Part shown: one piece after another, positions 36,175-45,232 of the stretch | How the letters are laid out: every line of letters begins with the position of its first letter | How positions within the stretch are numbered: position 1 is the stretch's first letter | Assembly: GCF_025813715.1 (NCBI RefSeq) | Contig: NZ_CP107532.1 | Location: forward strand, 4,994,001 to 5,058,000 | Direction of reading: 5' to 3' | DNA: 64,000 nt | From: Methylobacterium sp. FF17 | Lineage (GTDB): Bacteria > Pseudomonadota > Alphaproteobacteria > Rhizobiales > Beijerinckiaceae | Notes under the pieces: model-generated | Told to the model about the DNA's origin: nothing | The model's input: the letters and a program-made list of their open reading frames with translations, nothing else | Database searches by the model: none | Made by a program: the position numbers and the translations under genes

Positions 36175-37386
36175 TCACTCCCTCGGACGGCGCACGGCCC
36201 GGCCGGCGACGATGAGCGACAGGCCGACATTCAGCACCGCGACGGCCAGCATCAGCTCCAGGAGGACGTCGAGCCCGAACCACCCCGCGAGGGTGCCGCA
36301 GGCGAGTGGCGTCGCCGCCTGCCCGAGGAGCGGCATCCGGGCGAGGCGCCCCATCACGGCGGCGTAGTCGCCCTGGCCATACAGGGTGAGCGGCAGCGTG
36401 CCCCGCACCACCGTGCGCATGCCGTTGCCCACGCCGTAGAGGACGATGCCGAGCCAGGCGAGGCCAGGCGCCGCCACGAGGATGACGAGGCCGAGGCCGA
36501 CGCTCCCGCTCGACACCAGCAGCGCCCAGACCGGGTGCGCGCGGCGCCCGAACACGAGCTCGAGGATGCGCGCGCCGACCTGCGAGGGCCCGATCAGGGC
36601 GCTCAACGCCACCGCCGTGCCGGGGGCGACGCCCTTGGCCTGGAGAATGAGCAGCAGCTGCACCGAGATCGCCGTCATGATCACCGCAGCGCTGGTGAAG
36701 GTGACGGCGAGGATACGCTCGCCGGGCAGCGGCCCCTGTCCCGCGGGGCTGACGAGGGGGGCGGCCCCCGCCTTCGGCGCGGGAGCGCCCCCGGCGCCGG
36801 TCCCGCGGGGAAGTGCCCAGGCGAAGAGCGGCACCACCACGAAGGCGGCCAGACCTGCATAGACGAGGCAGGTGCCGCGCCACCCCACCGCGCCGACGAG
36901 GAAGCTCGAGGCCGGCCAGCACAGGGTGATGGCAAAGCCCGAGGCGATCGCGATCTGCGTCATCGCCCCGCGCGCCGAGGCGCCGTAGGCCTGTCCGATG
37001 GCGGCGAAGAGCGGGTCGTACAGGGCGCCCGCCATGCCGATGCCGAGCACCACCCAGGCCAGCAGGAAGGCCGGCAGGTTCGGGCTCAGCGCCAGGAGGA
37101 CCAGCCCCAGGGCGATGACCAGGGCACCCGCCATCAGCACCGGGCGGCCGCCATGGCGGCGGATCCGGCGTCCGACCCAGGGCGAGAGCAGGCCCGAGAC
37201 CAGGATCGCCAGGGACAGGGCACCCACCACCGCCCCCTGCGGCCAGCCCGTCCCCTGCACGATGGGGTCGGCCAGCACCGCCATCAGGAAGAAGGTGCCA
37301 CCCCACAGCAGGATCTGGGTGATGCCGAGTGCCGCGTTACCCGCCAGGGTCGGGGCGTGCTGCGGCGCCGGGGATGGATGGGACAC
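36175..37386 (-). CDS. MFS transporter
   Basis: 403 residues from a GTG at 37386, which has GGAG nine bases upstream; an ATG at 37461 would add 25 proline/arginine-rich residues. Twelve hydrophobic spans in two halves, with the MFS loop motif after TM2 ('GLLSPWVGRRIRRHGGRPVL'). Central cytoplasmic loop about 195-215 ('AGGAPAPKAGAAPLVSPAG'). Likely a proton-coupled exporter or importer in the inner membrane; no substrate can be inferred. It is convergent with ecfG, only 9 bp between the stops, so transcription of one may affect the other. Confidence 0.85.
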   Translation of the reverse strand: MSHPSPAPQHAPTLAGNAALGITQILLWGGTFFLMAVLADPIVQGTGWPQGAVVGALSLAILVSGLLSPWVGRRIRRHGGRPVLMAGALVIALGLVLLALSPNLPAFLLAWVVLGIGMAGALYDPLFAAIGQAYGASARGAMTQIAIASGFAITLCWPASSFLVGAVGWRGTCLVYAGLAAFVVVPLFAWALPRGTGAGGAPAPKAGAAPLVSPAGQGPLPGERILAVTFTSAAVIMTAISVQLLLILQAKGVAPGTAVALSALIGPSQVGARILELVFGRRAHPVWALLVSSGSVGLGLVILVAAPGLAWLGIVLYGVGNGMRTVVRGTLPLTLYGQGDYAAVMGRLARMPLLGQAATPLACGTLAGWFGLDVLLELMLAVAVLNVGLSLIVAGRAVRRPRE

Positions 37387-37958
37387 GGGGTGGATCTCCG
37401 CGTTCGGTGGCGGGGGACGGGCCCGCGTGTTTGTCGCCAATCGGGCCGTCAGGGAACCCACCCCCGGGTTCCGCGCCTCGCCGTGGAACGGTCCGGCTTC
37501 CCGGTCGCGCGGGTCCTGGGGGGCGTGGCTGCGCGACGCGGGCTGCGGCGTCCCCCGGCAGGGGAGCCATCCGGCCAGGGCGACGAGCGCCGTCCGCAGG
37601 ACGGGCGGGCATGACCACGAGGCCGATCCGCATGGGCCGCCGGGTGATCGTCTGGCCCCGAGCCCTCGGTGCAGGCAGCCGAAGCAGGGTGGCGAGGCAG
37701 CCGACGGTCGTGGATCGACCCGGCCGGGCGGATGAGGCCGGGGTCCCTCGACGACCGGGTGGTGGATGTCCCCGAGGGATCGTTCCGGTGAACGCTGCTC
37801 GCACGGGAGCGGCCGACCTGCCGGCGGACCGCTACAGTGAGCGCGAAGCGCACGACCCGGATCGCCGCGCGGCGGTCGCGGCCGATAGCGGCTTCGCGCC
37901 CCGTCGAACCGGGTCTCGCCGCCCCCCGGGCCAGGGTCGGGGAAAGCGAGGTCTGGCG
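37387..37958. other. Intergenic region between MFS and ctrA genes
   Basis: About 570 bp. Open frames on both strands are Pro/Arg/Gly-rich and look like GC-driven non-coding frames. No RNA structure or family recognised. Probably the MFS promoter and the ctrA 3' end. Confidence 0.55.
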
Positions 37959-38660
37959 TCAGCCCGCCATGGCGCGCATCTCGCTCACCCCGTCGTGAAG
38001 CACGTATCCGCGTCCCCAGACGGTCTCGATGTAGTTCTTGCCGGAGGAGGCGTTGGCGAGCTTCTTGCGCAGCTTGCAGATGAACACGTCGATGATCTTG
38101 AGCTCGGGCTCGTCCATGCCGCCGTAGAGGTGGTTGAGGAACATCTCCTTGGTCAGCGTCGTACCCTTGCGGAGCGAGAGCAGCTCCAGCATCTGGTACT
38201 CCTTGCCCGTCAGGTGCACCCGCGCGCCCGAGACCTCCACGGTCTTCTGGTCGAGGTTCACGATGAGGTCGCCGGTGGTGATCACCGACTGGGCATGGCC
38301 CTTCGAGCGCCGCACGATGGCGTGGATGCGCGCGACGAGCTCGTCCTTGTGGAAGGGCTTGGTGAGATAGTCGTCGGCGCCGAAGCCGAGGCCCTTCACC
38401 TTGTCCTCGATCCCCGCCATGCCCGACAGGATCAGGATCGGCGTCTTGACCTTGGCCACGCGCAGGTTGCGCAGCACCTCGTAGCCCGACATGTCGGGCA
38501 GGTTCAGGTCGAGCAGGATGATGTCGTAATCGTAGAGCTTGCCGAGATCGATCCCCTCCTCACCCAGGTCGGTGGTGTAGGTGTTGAAGCTCTCGGACTT
38601 GAGCATCAATTCGATGCTCTGCGCGACAGAGGCATCGTCCTCAATCAGCAGCACGCGCAT
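37959..38660 (-). CDS. ctrA: Cell-cycle master response regulator CtrA
   Basis: 233 residues. Receiver domain 1-118 with acidic pocket '[14 protein letters not shown]', phospho-acceptor Asp51 ('[20 protein letters not shown]') and Lys101 ('[14 protein letters not shown]'). OmpR-type winged helix about 125-225 ('[20 protein letters not shown]', '[20 protein letters not shown]', '[12 protein letters not shown]'). The sequence is recognisably CtrA. It controls cell-cycle, motility and envelope genes by binding TTAA-N7-TTAAC; a perfect such site is at 2810-2826. It ends '...[10 protein letters not shown]' rather than with the Ala-Ala tail used for ClpXP degradation in Caulobacter. A GGAGG site precedes the ATG. 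Upstream AT-rich sequence contains GTTAA but not a full CtrA box. Confidence 0.97.
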   Translation of the reverse strand: MRVLLIEDDASVAQSIELMLKSESFNTYTTDLGEEGIDLGKLYDYDIILLDLNLPDMSGYEVLRNLRVAKVKTPILILSGMAGIEDKVKGLGFGADDYLTKPFHKDELVARIHAIVRRSKGHAQSVITTGDLIVNLDQKTVEVSGARVHLTGKEYQMLELLSLRKGTTLTKEMFLNHLYGGMDEPELKIIDVFICKLRKKLANASSGKNYIETVWGRGYVLHDGVSEMRAMAG

Positions 38661-38852
38661 GGGCTAGATCCTCCAAAGATTGAGACTTCCTATACGGTCA
38701 CTGGCAACAAACCGTTAATGCTCGCCGCCCACGAAGGCGGTCCGGAAGAAAGGCACGGAGGCGAGGCCGATCCCGCGTCCGGGTCTGAGTCCGAACCAGC
38801 ACAGAACCCTTGGGGAAACCGAAAACCCCTGGACGTGAACAAAAAACATATC

Positions 38853-38898
38853 TTATCAGTTGATAATATCTTCTCTCAGGAGAAACCCTGAATCAGGG
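38853..38898. promoter_or_regulatory. Two palindromes in the leader of a small gene
   Basis: TTATCA-GT-TGATAA (38853-38866) lies in an AT-rich patch, and CCCTGA-A-TCAGGG (38886-38898) lies 7 bp before the ATG at 38906, overlapping its probable ribosome-binding site. The second could block translation as an RNA hairpin or serve as an operator. Confidence 0.4.
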
Positions 38899-38905
38899 CC
38901 GGTGT

Positions 38906-39127
38906 ATGCAGCCATTCATCATCCATGTTCGCGTCCAGACCGACGGTGGAACGCGTACGGACATCCTCCGCTATGCGGTCCTGGCGGCGAGTTCCGAGGA
39001 GGCGCTGGAGCGGGTCAGCAACGGGCTCGCCTTCGGCGACCGGGCCCTGATGTCCGACGAGTGCCTGGATCCGGACAAGGCGGCGTCCCTCTCGCTGGCG
39101 GCCGGGACGGCGCGCCTGATCGCGTGA
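38906..39127 (+). CDS. Small conserved-looking protein, unknown function
   Basis: 73 residues: 'MQPFIIHVRVQTDGGTRTDI', then a helix 'SSEEALERVSNGLAFGDRAL' and 'AASLSLAAGTARLIA'. A beta-alpha-beta layout is likely; no family recognised. It is divergent from ctrA with 245 bp between them, which hold two palindromes. It is close to the Nramp gene (86 bp) on the same strand. AGGG lies about ten bases before the ATG. Confidence 0.6.
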   Translation: MQPFIIHVRVQTDGGTRTDILRYAVLAASSEEALERVSNGLAFGDRALMSDECLDPDKAASLSLAAGTARLIA

Positions 39128-39212
39128 GGCCCGAGACCTTCGCCGGGTCGAACTGAACAGGCGCGCCTGCCTCCGGTTGGCCCTCAGCGCACCGCGATTG
39201 CGACGAGAGGTC

Positions 39213-40514
39213 ATGGATCAGCCTGTTTCCACGTCGGCCCGGGACGGAGACGTGCCTCGGCGCGACCGGGGCGGCCTGTTGCGGGTCCTCAGCAAGGGGG
39301 TGATCACGGGAGCGGCCGACGACGATCCCTCGGCCATCGGGACCTATGCGAGCGCAGGCGCCCGGTTCGGCCTGGGATTCCTCTGGATCGCCCCCGTGGT
39401 CCTGCCGATGATGTACGCCGTCGTGTACCTGTCGGCCAAGCTCGGGCAGGTCTACGGCAAGGGCCTGTTCGCCATCGTGCGCGACCGCTATCCGCGCTGG
39501 GTCCTCTACCCCCTCGTACTCGGGGCATTCACCGGCAACGTCATCGAGGCGGCGGCCAATCTGGGCGGCATCGGCGCGGCCCTGAACCTTCTGGTCCCGG
39601 TCCCGATCGGCGTCATCGTGGTGGCGGCGGCGGCCACGATCCTGGCCTTTCAGCTCTTCGGCTCCTACGCCCTCCTGCGCCGCCTCTTCCGCTGGCTGGC
39701 GCTGGCCCTCTTCGCCTATGTCGCGGCCGCCCTACTGGCCCGGCCCGATCCGCTGGAGGTCCTGCGCGGCACCTTCGTGCCGCGGATCCGATTCGATGCG
39801 GAGTTCCTGTCCATGGTCGTCGCCTGCATCGGCACCTCGCTCTCGGCCTACATCTACACCTGGCAATCGAACCAGGAGGTCGAGGAGGAGATCGCGCAGG
39901 GCCGCCACAGCCTCCGGGCGCGCAAGGGCGCGACCGACGCGGAACTGCGCGGGACCCGCCGCGACGTGATGGTCGGGATGCTGTTCTCGAACCTGATCCT
40001 CTATTTCATCATCCTTTCGACGGGGGCGACCCTGCATCCGGCCGGGCAGACCGAGATCGACAGCGCGGCCCAGGCGGCGGCGGCCCTCGAGCCCCTGGCG
40101 GGGGTCGGTGCGACGTACCTGTTCGCCCTGGGCGTGGTCGGGGTCGGCTTCCTCGCGGTGCCGGTGATGACCACGGGGGCGGCCTACGACCTCGTCCAGG
40201 GGGTCGGCCGGACGGGCAGCCTGCACGCGCGTCCGGGGCAGGCGAAGCTGTTCTACGGCACCATCGCGGCGGTGACGGTGCTCGCGGCGGCGCTCAACTT
40301 CCTCGGCTTCAACCCCATGCGCGCCCTGGTCTGGTCGGGCATCGTGCAGGGCTTCTCGGTCCCGCCCCTGCTCCTCCTGATGATGCTGATGACGAACGAT
40401 CGGGCAGTCATGGGCGACCGTGTCAACGGCCGCCTCACGAACGTCCTGGGCTGGATCACCACGGCCGTGACCTTCGCCGCCAGCCTCTGCCTCATCGCGA
40501 CCTGGATCGTCTGA
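39213..40514 (+). CDS. Nramp-related metal transporter with non-canonical metal motifs
   Basis: 433 residues with about eleven membrane spans. The TM1 region reads 'ITGAADDDPSAIGTYASAGA': the metal-binding DPGN of classical Nramp (MntH) is DPSA here (D38-P39-S40-A41). In TM6 the usual MPH motif is absent and the sequence is 'IGTSLSAYIYTWQSNQEVEE'. The family fold is otherwise clear ('GFLAVPVMTTGAAYDLVQG' late helix). Changes at both metal sites suggest a different ion preference from Mn/Fe, perhaps Mg-like, but this is inference. The ATG at 39213 has GAGAGG upstream. Convergent with the HD-GYP gene. Confidence 0.82.
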   Translation: MDQPVSTSARDGDVPRRDRGGLLRVLSKGVITGAADDDPSAIGTYASAGARFGLGFLWIAPVVLPMMYAVVYLSAKLGQVYGKGLFAIVRDRYPRWVLYPLVLGAFTGNVIEAAANLGGIGAALNLLVPVPIGVIVVAAAATILAFQLFGSYALLRRLFRWLALALFAYVAAALLARPDPLEVLRGTFVPRIRFDAEFLSMVVACIGTSLSAYIYTWQSNQEVEEEIAQGRHSLRARKGATDAELRGTRRDVMVGMLFSNLILYFIILSTGATLHPAGQTEIDSAAQAAAALEPLAGVGATYLFALGVVGVGFLAVPVMTTGAAYDLVQGVGRTGSLHARPGQAKLFYGTIAAVTVLAAALNFLGFNPMRALVWSGIVQGFSVPPLLLLMMLMTNDRAVMGDRVNGRLTNVLGWITTAVTFAASLCLIATWIV

Positions 40515-40569
40515 CGCCGCCCGCACCCGGTCAGAGGGCGGTACCGCGAGCCCTGCACCCGACCCGATG

Positions 40570-41691
40570 TCAGGCCACCGTCCGGGCCGCCGGATCCAAT
40601 GCCTCGCGCAGCAGGGCGGGGGTCCGAGCCCAGGGTTCCGTCGCGGTCAGGTGCTGGATGCGGCCCTCTCCACCATCCTTGATGCGTCGAACCTGCTCCG
40701 CGCAGCCGCAGAATGCCTCCACGCAGGTCGGATCGAAGTGCCGGCCGGCATCGGCCCAGATGCAGCGCAGGGCCTCGTCGAAGGGCATCGCCGCCTTGTA
40801 GGGCCGCTGGCTCGTCAGGGCATCGAATACGTCGGCGACCGCGACGATCCGGGCCGCCAGCGGAATGCGCTCGCCGGCGAGGCCGTTGGGATAGCCGCCG
40901 CCGTCCCAGCGCTCGTGGTGCGCTTCGGCGATGGCGGCGGCCAACTGGATCAGCTCCGACGAACTGTTCCCCAGGATACGTCCGCCCACCGAGGTGTGGG
41001 TCTGGACGAGGGCGAATTCCTCGGCGTCGAGCCGGCCCGGCTTCAGCAGCACTCCGTCCGGGATGGCGACCTTGCCGACATCGTGGAGCGGGGCCGCGAG
41101 GTAGAGGGCGCGGCAGAAGCCCGGATCGAGGCCCATGGCCTCCGCGATCAGCTGGCTGTAGCGCGCGACACGCCAAGTATGCTCGCCCGTATCGTTGTCC
41201 CGGTACTCCACCGCCAGCGAGAGCCGGAAGATCAGTTCCGCTTCACGCTCCTGCAACTGCCGGGAGGCCGCTTCGATCTGGCCGTCGAGCCACGCCGCCT
41301 GCTCGGCGAGCCGCCGCACGGCGCTCGCGAGCTGAACCAGGTTGTGCAGCCGAATGCCGAGTTCGACATTCGTCATGCCCTTGCTCAGGAAGTCCGTCGC
41401 CCCCGCCTTCAGGGCGGCGATCCGCGTCGCCTCGTGGTCATCCCCCGTGATCATGACGATGGGGGCCTGCTCGTAATGTGGGATGCGCCGCATCTGCTCG
41501 ATGAACGCGATGCCGTCCATCCCCGGCATCTCGTAATCGACGATGATGAAGTCGAAGGCACTCACCTGCGCCTTCGTCAGGGCGAGGTAAGGGTCCTTGA
41601 CCGCTGTGACCGTCACGTCGTGCTCGCCCTCGATGATGCGGCTGAGCCACATCAGCGTCGTCGAGCTGTCATCCACCAGTAGCGCGTCCAT
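40570..41691 (-). CDS. Response regulator with HD-GYP c-di-GMP phosphodiesterase domain
   Basis: 373 residues. Receiver 1-120 with 'ALLVDDSSTTLMWLSR', Asp52 ('FIIVDYEMPGMDG') and Lys104 followed by Gly, not the usual Pro. A coiled linker (about 125-155) leads to the HD-GYP domain (about 155-345): H203-D204 in 'PLHDVGKVAIPDGVLLKPGR', and 'HHERWDGGGYPNGLAGERIP' with the GYP triad at 266-268. All metal-binding signatures are present, so cleavage of c-di-GMP is expected in response to phosphorylation by an unknown kinase. The start at 41691 follows AGGTC. The 700 bp upstream contain no gene. Confidence 0.92.
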   Translation of the reverse strand: MDALLVDDSSTTLMWLSRIIEGEHDVTVTAVKDPYLALTKAQVSAFDFIIVDYEMPGMDGIAFIEQMRRIPHYEQAPIVMITGDDHEATRIAALKAGATDFLSKGMTNVELGIRLHNLVQLASAVRRLAEQAAWLDGQIEAASRQLQEREAELIFRLSLAVEYRDNDTGEHTWRVARYSQLIAEAMGLDPGFCRALYLAAPLHDVGKVAIPDGVLLKPGRLDAEEFALVQTHTSVGGRILGNSSSELIQLAAAIAEAHHERWDGGGYPNGLAGERIPLAARIVAVADVFDALTSQRPYKAAMPFDEALRCIWADAGRHFDPTCVEAFCGCAEQVRRIKDGGEGRIQHLTATEPWARTPALLREALDPAARTVA

Positions 41692-42392
41692 GACCTGTTT
41701 CCGCCGTCTTGAGGCTTGGCCGCTGCCGGAACCGGCCGATGCCAGGGCTTCGCGCCGCCGCAGCGGCTGCGATGCATGTTCGATGCGCAGCGCCCGATCT
41801 GTGCGCCGGGTTCGTCCGCCGCCCGCGCGCGGGGGAGGCGGACGCCGACGGCGAGGGAAAAGGCGGAGCCGGAAGCGTGGGAGAGGCCGTGCCGGTCCGG
41901 ACCACCGTGGGCGCGGTCGATCGAAGGACCGCATTCGTCCGTCGCGATCGGTACCGTCGAGGGGCCGGGAACCGGCGGACATTCAAGACCATCGTCATTC
42001 CGCGCGGGAATCGGAGTTGAGACGGGATGATCGTGCAACCCGCTTAAAGATTCGTTGTGCGGGTTCACGGACCCCTCAGTCCGCGCGGGTCGCAGGCGAT
42101 GTCGGCGGGCGCGCCCTCCAGGTCCGCGAGTTCGCCCTCGGTCGCGGGACCGGACGTGGTGCTCTGGTCCCGACGCGTCCGCCGAAGGCTTCGGGGCCGA
42201 TCACGTCAGGTCGGGGCCCTCGTGCTGCGCACGAACCCTCGGCCGCGCTCTCACGCGCGAGAGGCGGCGGGCGGAGCCTGCGATGTTCCGATGGGGAAGT
42301 GTTATCGCGAACAGGGCCTACGCTCGGAGCGCAAGCCAACCCATCCAAGCCGAAGGCACGGTGTGATGGGTTCGTATCGTTAAGTTAGTATG
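41692..42392. other. Gene-poor region between HD-GYP gene and tRNA
   Basis: About 700 bp. Open frames are Arg/Pro-rich with no ribosome-binding sites. One 7-bp inverted repeat (AACCCGC 42037 / GCGGGTT 42059) is seen. Nothing else recognised. Confidence 0.55.
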
Positions 42393-42470
42393 ATGGCGCG
42401 CCCGAAAGGATTCGAACCTCTGACCCCCAGATTCGTAGTCTGGTGCTCTATCCAGCTGAGCTACGGGCGC
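42393..42470 (-). tRNA. tRNA-Arg (anticodon ACG)
   Basis: The minus strand folds into a complete cloverleaf: acceptor GCGCCCG/CGGGCGC, D arm GCTC...GAGC, anticodon arm CCAGA-CTACGAA-TCTGG with anticodon ACG (42436-42434), T arm AGAGG-TTCGAAT-CCTTT. The discriminator G and a genomically encoded CCA follow (42396-42393). ACG is read as ICG after deamination and decodes CGU/CGC/CGA. No integrase or duplicated attachment site is seen beside it. Confidence 0.96.
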
Positions 42471-42910
42471 CTGCGACCGGGTGGCTCGTCGTTGCCGCCC
42501 CGGTGTGAGCGGGTGTTTAGAGGCTCCTTTTTCCGCTGGCAACCCTGGCCGGACAAGTTTTTCGCTCGGGATGTCCGGGACGCCGGCGGACGCGCGGGCG
42601 GAAGCATCCGGGCAAAGCCGCCGGCCGGGGCTGCGCATGCGGCTCGGCGGGTAGGCATCGAGGAACGGTAGCCCGGAACACCGAGAGGGGAATCTCCTGC
42701 TTCATCATTGCGCCTGAAGGGATTCAAATAGTTTCCTAGGTAAAAGACCGGGAAGCTTGGCTCTGCCTCCTGATCTGTCGGGAGCAATCTTGGCTCTACG
42801 GGCGATGGTCTTCTGCGGACGGTGTTGGCATGACCCGTCCGGGAACGCTTTGCAGGGTCGCGGAATTGAGATGGACTTCCGTTCGTCTCAGATTGCCCAA
42901 GGAGAATGCC
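42471..42910. other. Intergenic region between tRNA-Arg and PepSY-like gene
   Basis: 440 bp with no gene. It should contain the tRNA promoter on the left and, at the right, a GGAAC-N19-TT candidate EcfG promoter (42842-42867) 44 bp before the next gene. Confidence 0.6.
42842..42867 (+). promoter_or_regulatory. Candidate EcfG promoter for the PepSY-like/stress-protein pair
   Basis: GGAAC (42842-42846), 19 bases, then TT (42866-42867). The position, 43 bp before the GTG start at 42911, is what a real promoter would have, and the downstream genes are of a stress type. Confidence 0.45.
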
Positions 42911-43297
42911 GTGAAACGGTCCCTGACCACCCTCGCCCTCCTGTCGCTCCTCGGCGCGAGCCCGGCCTTGGCCCAGACCACCGTGACCGGCACCCCCGCC
43001 CCCGACGCGAAATCCAGCGCCACGTCCGGTGGCCAGGAGGCGGTCACCCGCCCCAACACGGACAAGCCCGATGCCACACAGCCGGGCACGACCCGGGCCG
43101 CCGCGAATGCGAAGCTCGAAGAGGGCGCCAACAGCTTCACCGAGGCCCAAACCCATCACCGGCTGACGGAGGCCGGCTACAAGGACGTCAAGGGTCTGAC
43201 CAAGGACGACAAGGGCATCTGGCGCGGTGACGCGGTGCTCGATGGCAAGCCGGTCAAGGTCGGCGTCGATTTCAAGGGCAACGTCGCCGCGCAGTAA
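42911..43297 (+). CDS. Exported PepSY-like small protein
   Basis: 128 residues from GTG 42911, with AAGGAG seven bases upstream. Signal peptide 'VKRSLTTLALLSLLGASPALAQ' (cleavage after ALA-Q region, about 21). A disordered Thr/Pro/Ala-rich stretch (25-70) leads to a PepSY-like fold: 'SFTEAQTHHRLTEAGYKDVK', 'GIWRGDAVLDGKPVKVGVD', 'FKGNVAAQ'. PepSY domains often inhibit periplasmic proteases or bind the envelope; the function here is unknown. Followed 41 bp later by the general-stress-type gene, so likely co-transcribed from the candidate EcfG promoter. Confidence 0.75.
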   Translation: MKRSLTTLALLSLLGASPALAQTTVTGTPAPDAKSSATSGGQEAVTRPNTDKPDATQPGTTRAAANAKLEEGANSFTEAQTHHRLTEAGYKDVKGLTKDDKGIWRGDAVLDGKPVKVGVDFKGNVAAQ

Positions 43298-43338
43298 CGG
43301 CGCCGGCACACGAACCGTCCCAGCAACAGGAGGTTTCC

Positions 43339-44013
43339 ATGGCACAGCAGACCATCACCGCCCTCTACGACGATTACGATGCCGCGAGCACGGCCGTCAC
43401 GCAACTCGAGGCCGCGGGTATCCCGCATGCCAACATCAGCATCGTGAGCAGCAACGAGGGCGACCGGCACTCTGGTCGTCTGCAGACCACCAACGAGGTC
43501 GGTGGTACGGACCACGGTGAGACCGCCGAGAAGGCGTCCGGCGGCGCGGGAACAGGGGCCACTCTCGGGACCGTCCTGGGCGGTGCCGCCGGTCTCCTCA
43601 CGGGCCTCGGCCTCCTTGCCATCCCGGGCGTCGGTCCGGTGGTGGCGGCGGGATGGCTCGTCACGACCCTGACGGGGGCCGGGATCGGCGCCGCCGCCGG
43701 CGGGCTCGCCGGTGGCTTGACCGGTGCGGGCTTGAGCGAGGCCGACGCCCACACCTACAGCGAGGGCGTGCGGCGCGGTGGTACCTTGGTGACGGTGCGG
43801 GCCGAGCAGGCTCAGGCGCCGCGCGTCATGGATATCCTGGAGGAGCACGGCTCGATCGACGTCGACGAGCGGGCTCAGAACTGGCGTGCCGAGGGTTGGA
43901 CGGCTCCGCAGGCCGCCGCCGCCACCTCGCCGGACGCGATCCCGGGCAACGCCCTCGGCGGCGGCGTCGAGGGTCGCAACCGCGTGCGCGCCTACCCGAA
44001 CACCCCCGTCTGA
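43339..44013 (+). CDS. General-stress-protein-like protein with glycine-zipper core
   Basis: 224 residues. The N terminus 'ITALYDDYDAASTAVTQLEA' is the YflT/GSP17M-like heat-induced stress domain. The middle (about 70-140) is a long Gly/Ala-rich hydrophobic stretch ('GTVLGGAAGLLTGLGLLAIP', 'AGIGAAAGGLAGGLTGAGLS') with glycine-zipper spacing, suggesting membrane insertion or assembly. The C-terminal part repeats the alpha/beta half ('GTLVTVRAEQAQAPRVMDIL'). AGGAGG precedes the ATG. It is followed by a perfect 10-bp-stem terminator. Membership of the EcfG regulon is likely on family grounds, not shown. Confidence 0.82.
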   Translation: MAQQTITALYDDYDAASTAVTQLEAAGIPHANISIVSSNEGDRHSGRLQTTNEVGGTDHGETAEKASGGAGTGATLGTVLGGAAGLLTGLGLLAIPGVGPVVAAGWLVTTLTGAGIGAAAGGLAGGLTGAGLSEADAHTYSEGVRRGGTLVTVRAEQAQAPRVMDILEEHGSIDVDERAQNWRAEGWTAPQAAAATSPDAIPGNALGGGVEGRNRVRAYPNTPV

Positions 44014-44050
44014 TCCGTACGACGCCCGACGGGCGCGGATAAGGGGCAAG

Positions 44051-44077
44051 ACCCCGGGGCTCGCTGGGCCCCGGGGT
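44051..44077 (+). terminator. Hairpin terminator after the stress-protein gene
   Basis: ACCCCGGGGC (44051-44060) pairs perfectly with GCCCCGGGGT (44068-44077) across a seven-base loop, then TTCG. It lies 37 bp after the stop codon. Confidence 0.75.
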
Positions 44078-44687
44078 TTCGTGGTGCCCGTAGACGGCGG
44101 ATGGAGCCTTCGCCGCGCGGGGAAAGAGGTTGGTTCGCGGGCTCGATAATTCCGAGGCACGTGCACGAACGATCCCAGCTCTCCCTGAAGCCTTCCAGGC
44201 CCCAGGCCGGGCGTTCACTGTCTCGTGTTCCGGGATGGGTCGTGCGAGCCCGCGACGGCCTGCCTCCGGAGGATGAACCTTCGACGGAGGAGAAAAGGTG
44301 GGTCCCGGAGCCGAAGCTCCGGGTTCTGTTTCGACGGTTACCCTACCGCAAGATGCTTACGCCGCGAGGCGGGCATCCATGACAACGTTATCGTTGGCAT
44401 TTAGAGTTTTGGCCAAATGCTCGAAACAGGGGTTGCCTGCGTCGAACCGGTCGAGTCCTTACCGACAGCCGCATCGTCCCGCACCGAAGTGCGCGCGAAC
44501 TCGCGATCCCTTTACCGCCCAGTCGATCCTATTTCGCCCCCATCAGAAGACCGCCCGCGCATGCGCCGATGGGCTTTTGGTGGAGGCGCCGGAGTACTGC
44601 CCTCCGGGTCCTGAAACGTTATTACGAACCGGTCATCAACCGCAGGACTGATATAGGCGATACCGGGGCTCGGGTCCAGCAGGCGCG
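44078..44687. other. Gene-poor region, locally AT-richer
   Basis: About 610 bp with no supported gene. A patch near 44380-44430 is AT-richer and has small inverted repeats (CAACG-TTAT-CGTTG; GCATTT...AAATGC). No protein or RNA family recognised. Confidence 0.55.
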
Positions 44688-45038
44688 TTATCCCGCCGCA
44701 TCGCCTTGCGCTACATACCAGTCGGCATAAGCGGTGTTGCGGGCCATGTGCCGGTTGAGGTCGGGGGCGCCGTCTTCCCACCAGACGGGTCCGCGTTCGC
44801 CGAGCCCGTGCTTGGCGGCATCGACGGCGGCGCGGGCCTCGCGCAGCGCGACGGCATCGTCTGCGGCCTTGGCGGTCTTCACCGCGCGGCGCGCGTCCAT
44901 CAGGGCGGCGACGAGAGCCTCGCGCCGGGCGGGAGCGAGATCGGGGCGGGTCCGGCGCCAGAGCCGTCCGCGTACCACGATGTAGCGGCCATCCGGCGTC
45001 GCCAGGGGCGGAGGGCGGCTATCCGACCGCGCGGCCAC
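44688..45038 (-). CDS. Conserved-looking protein, unknown function
   Basis: 116 residues from GTG 45038. 'DGRYIVVRGRLWRRTRPDLA' opens a compact domain, then a helical part 'RREALVAALMDARRAVKTAK' and 'HGLGERGPVWWEDGAPDLNR', 'NTAYADWYVAQGD'. The Trp/Tyr-rich ending and even codon use suggest a real protein of a family I cannot name. It overlaps the upstream small gene by 20 bp, so the two are probably one operon. No signal peptide. Confidence 0.7.
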   Translation of the reverse strand: MAARSDSRPPPLATPDGRYIVVRGRLWRRTRPDLAPARREALVAALMDARRAVKTAKAADDAVALREARAAVDAAKHGLGERGPVWWEDGAPDLNRHMARNTAYADWYVAQGDAAG

Positions 45039-45210
45039 GACGATGGGCCTGCTCCTCGATCAGGGCTTCCACCGCCGCGATCGTGTTCTCGAGGTCGGCG
45101 ACGCGCCTGAGCATGCTGTCCGGCGGAAGCATGTCGATCTTCGCCGCCTCGATGATGAGGGTGCGCTGGGCATCCTTGAGGCGTTCGAGGAGGGATTCCA
45201 AGTCTGACAT
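45019..45210 (-). CDS. Small coiled-coil protein, unknown function
   Basis: 63 residues: 'MSDLESLLERLKDAQRTLII' and 'VADLENTIAAVEALIEEQAH' form two amphipathic helices likely to pair as a coiled coil, with a basic tail. It is just upstream of, and overlaps by 20 bp, the gene at 44688-45038. No family recognised. Confidence 0.6.
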   Translation of the reverse strand: MSDLESLLERLKDAQRTLIIEAAKIDMLPPDSMLRRVADLENTIAAVEALIEEQAHRRGRAVG

Positions 45211-45232
45211 GCCATGGGCTTTAGCGGATGCC

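Noticed and set aside
37337..37958. Open frames between the MFS and ctrA genes
   Set aside because: Pro/Arg/Gly-rich on both strands, no start signals, no domains.
41669..42383. Several overlapping frames between the HD-GYP gene and the tRNA
   Set aside because: Arg/Pro/Ser-rich on all frames, no ribosome-binding sites; consistent with non-coding GC-rich DNA.
42393..42470. tRNA-Arg as an integration site for a genomic island
   Set aside because: No integrase, repeat of the tRNA 3' end, or foreign-looking genes on either side.
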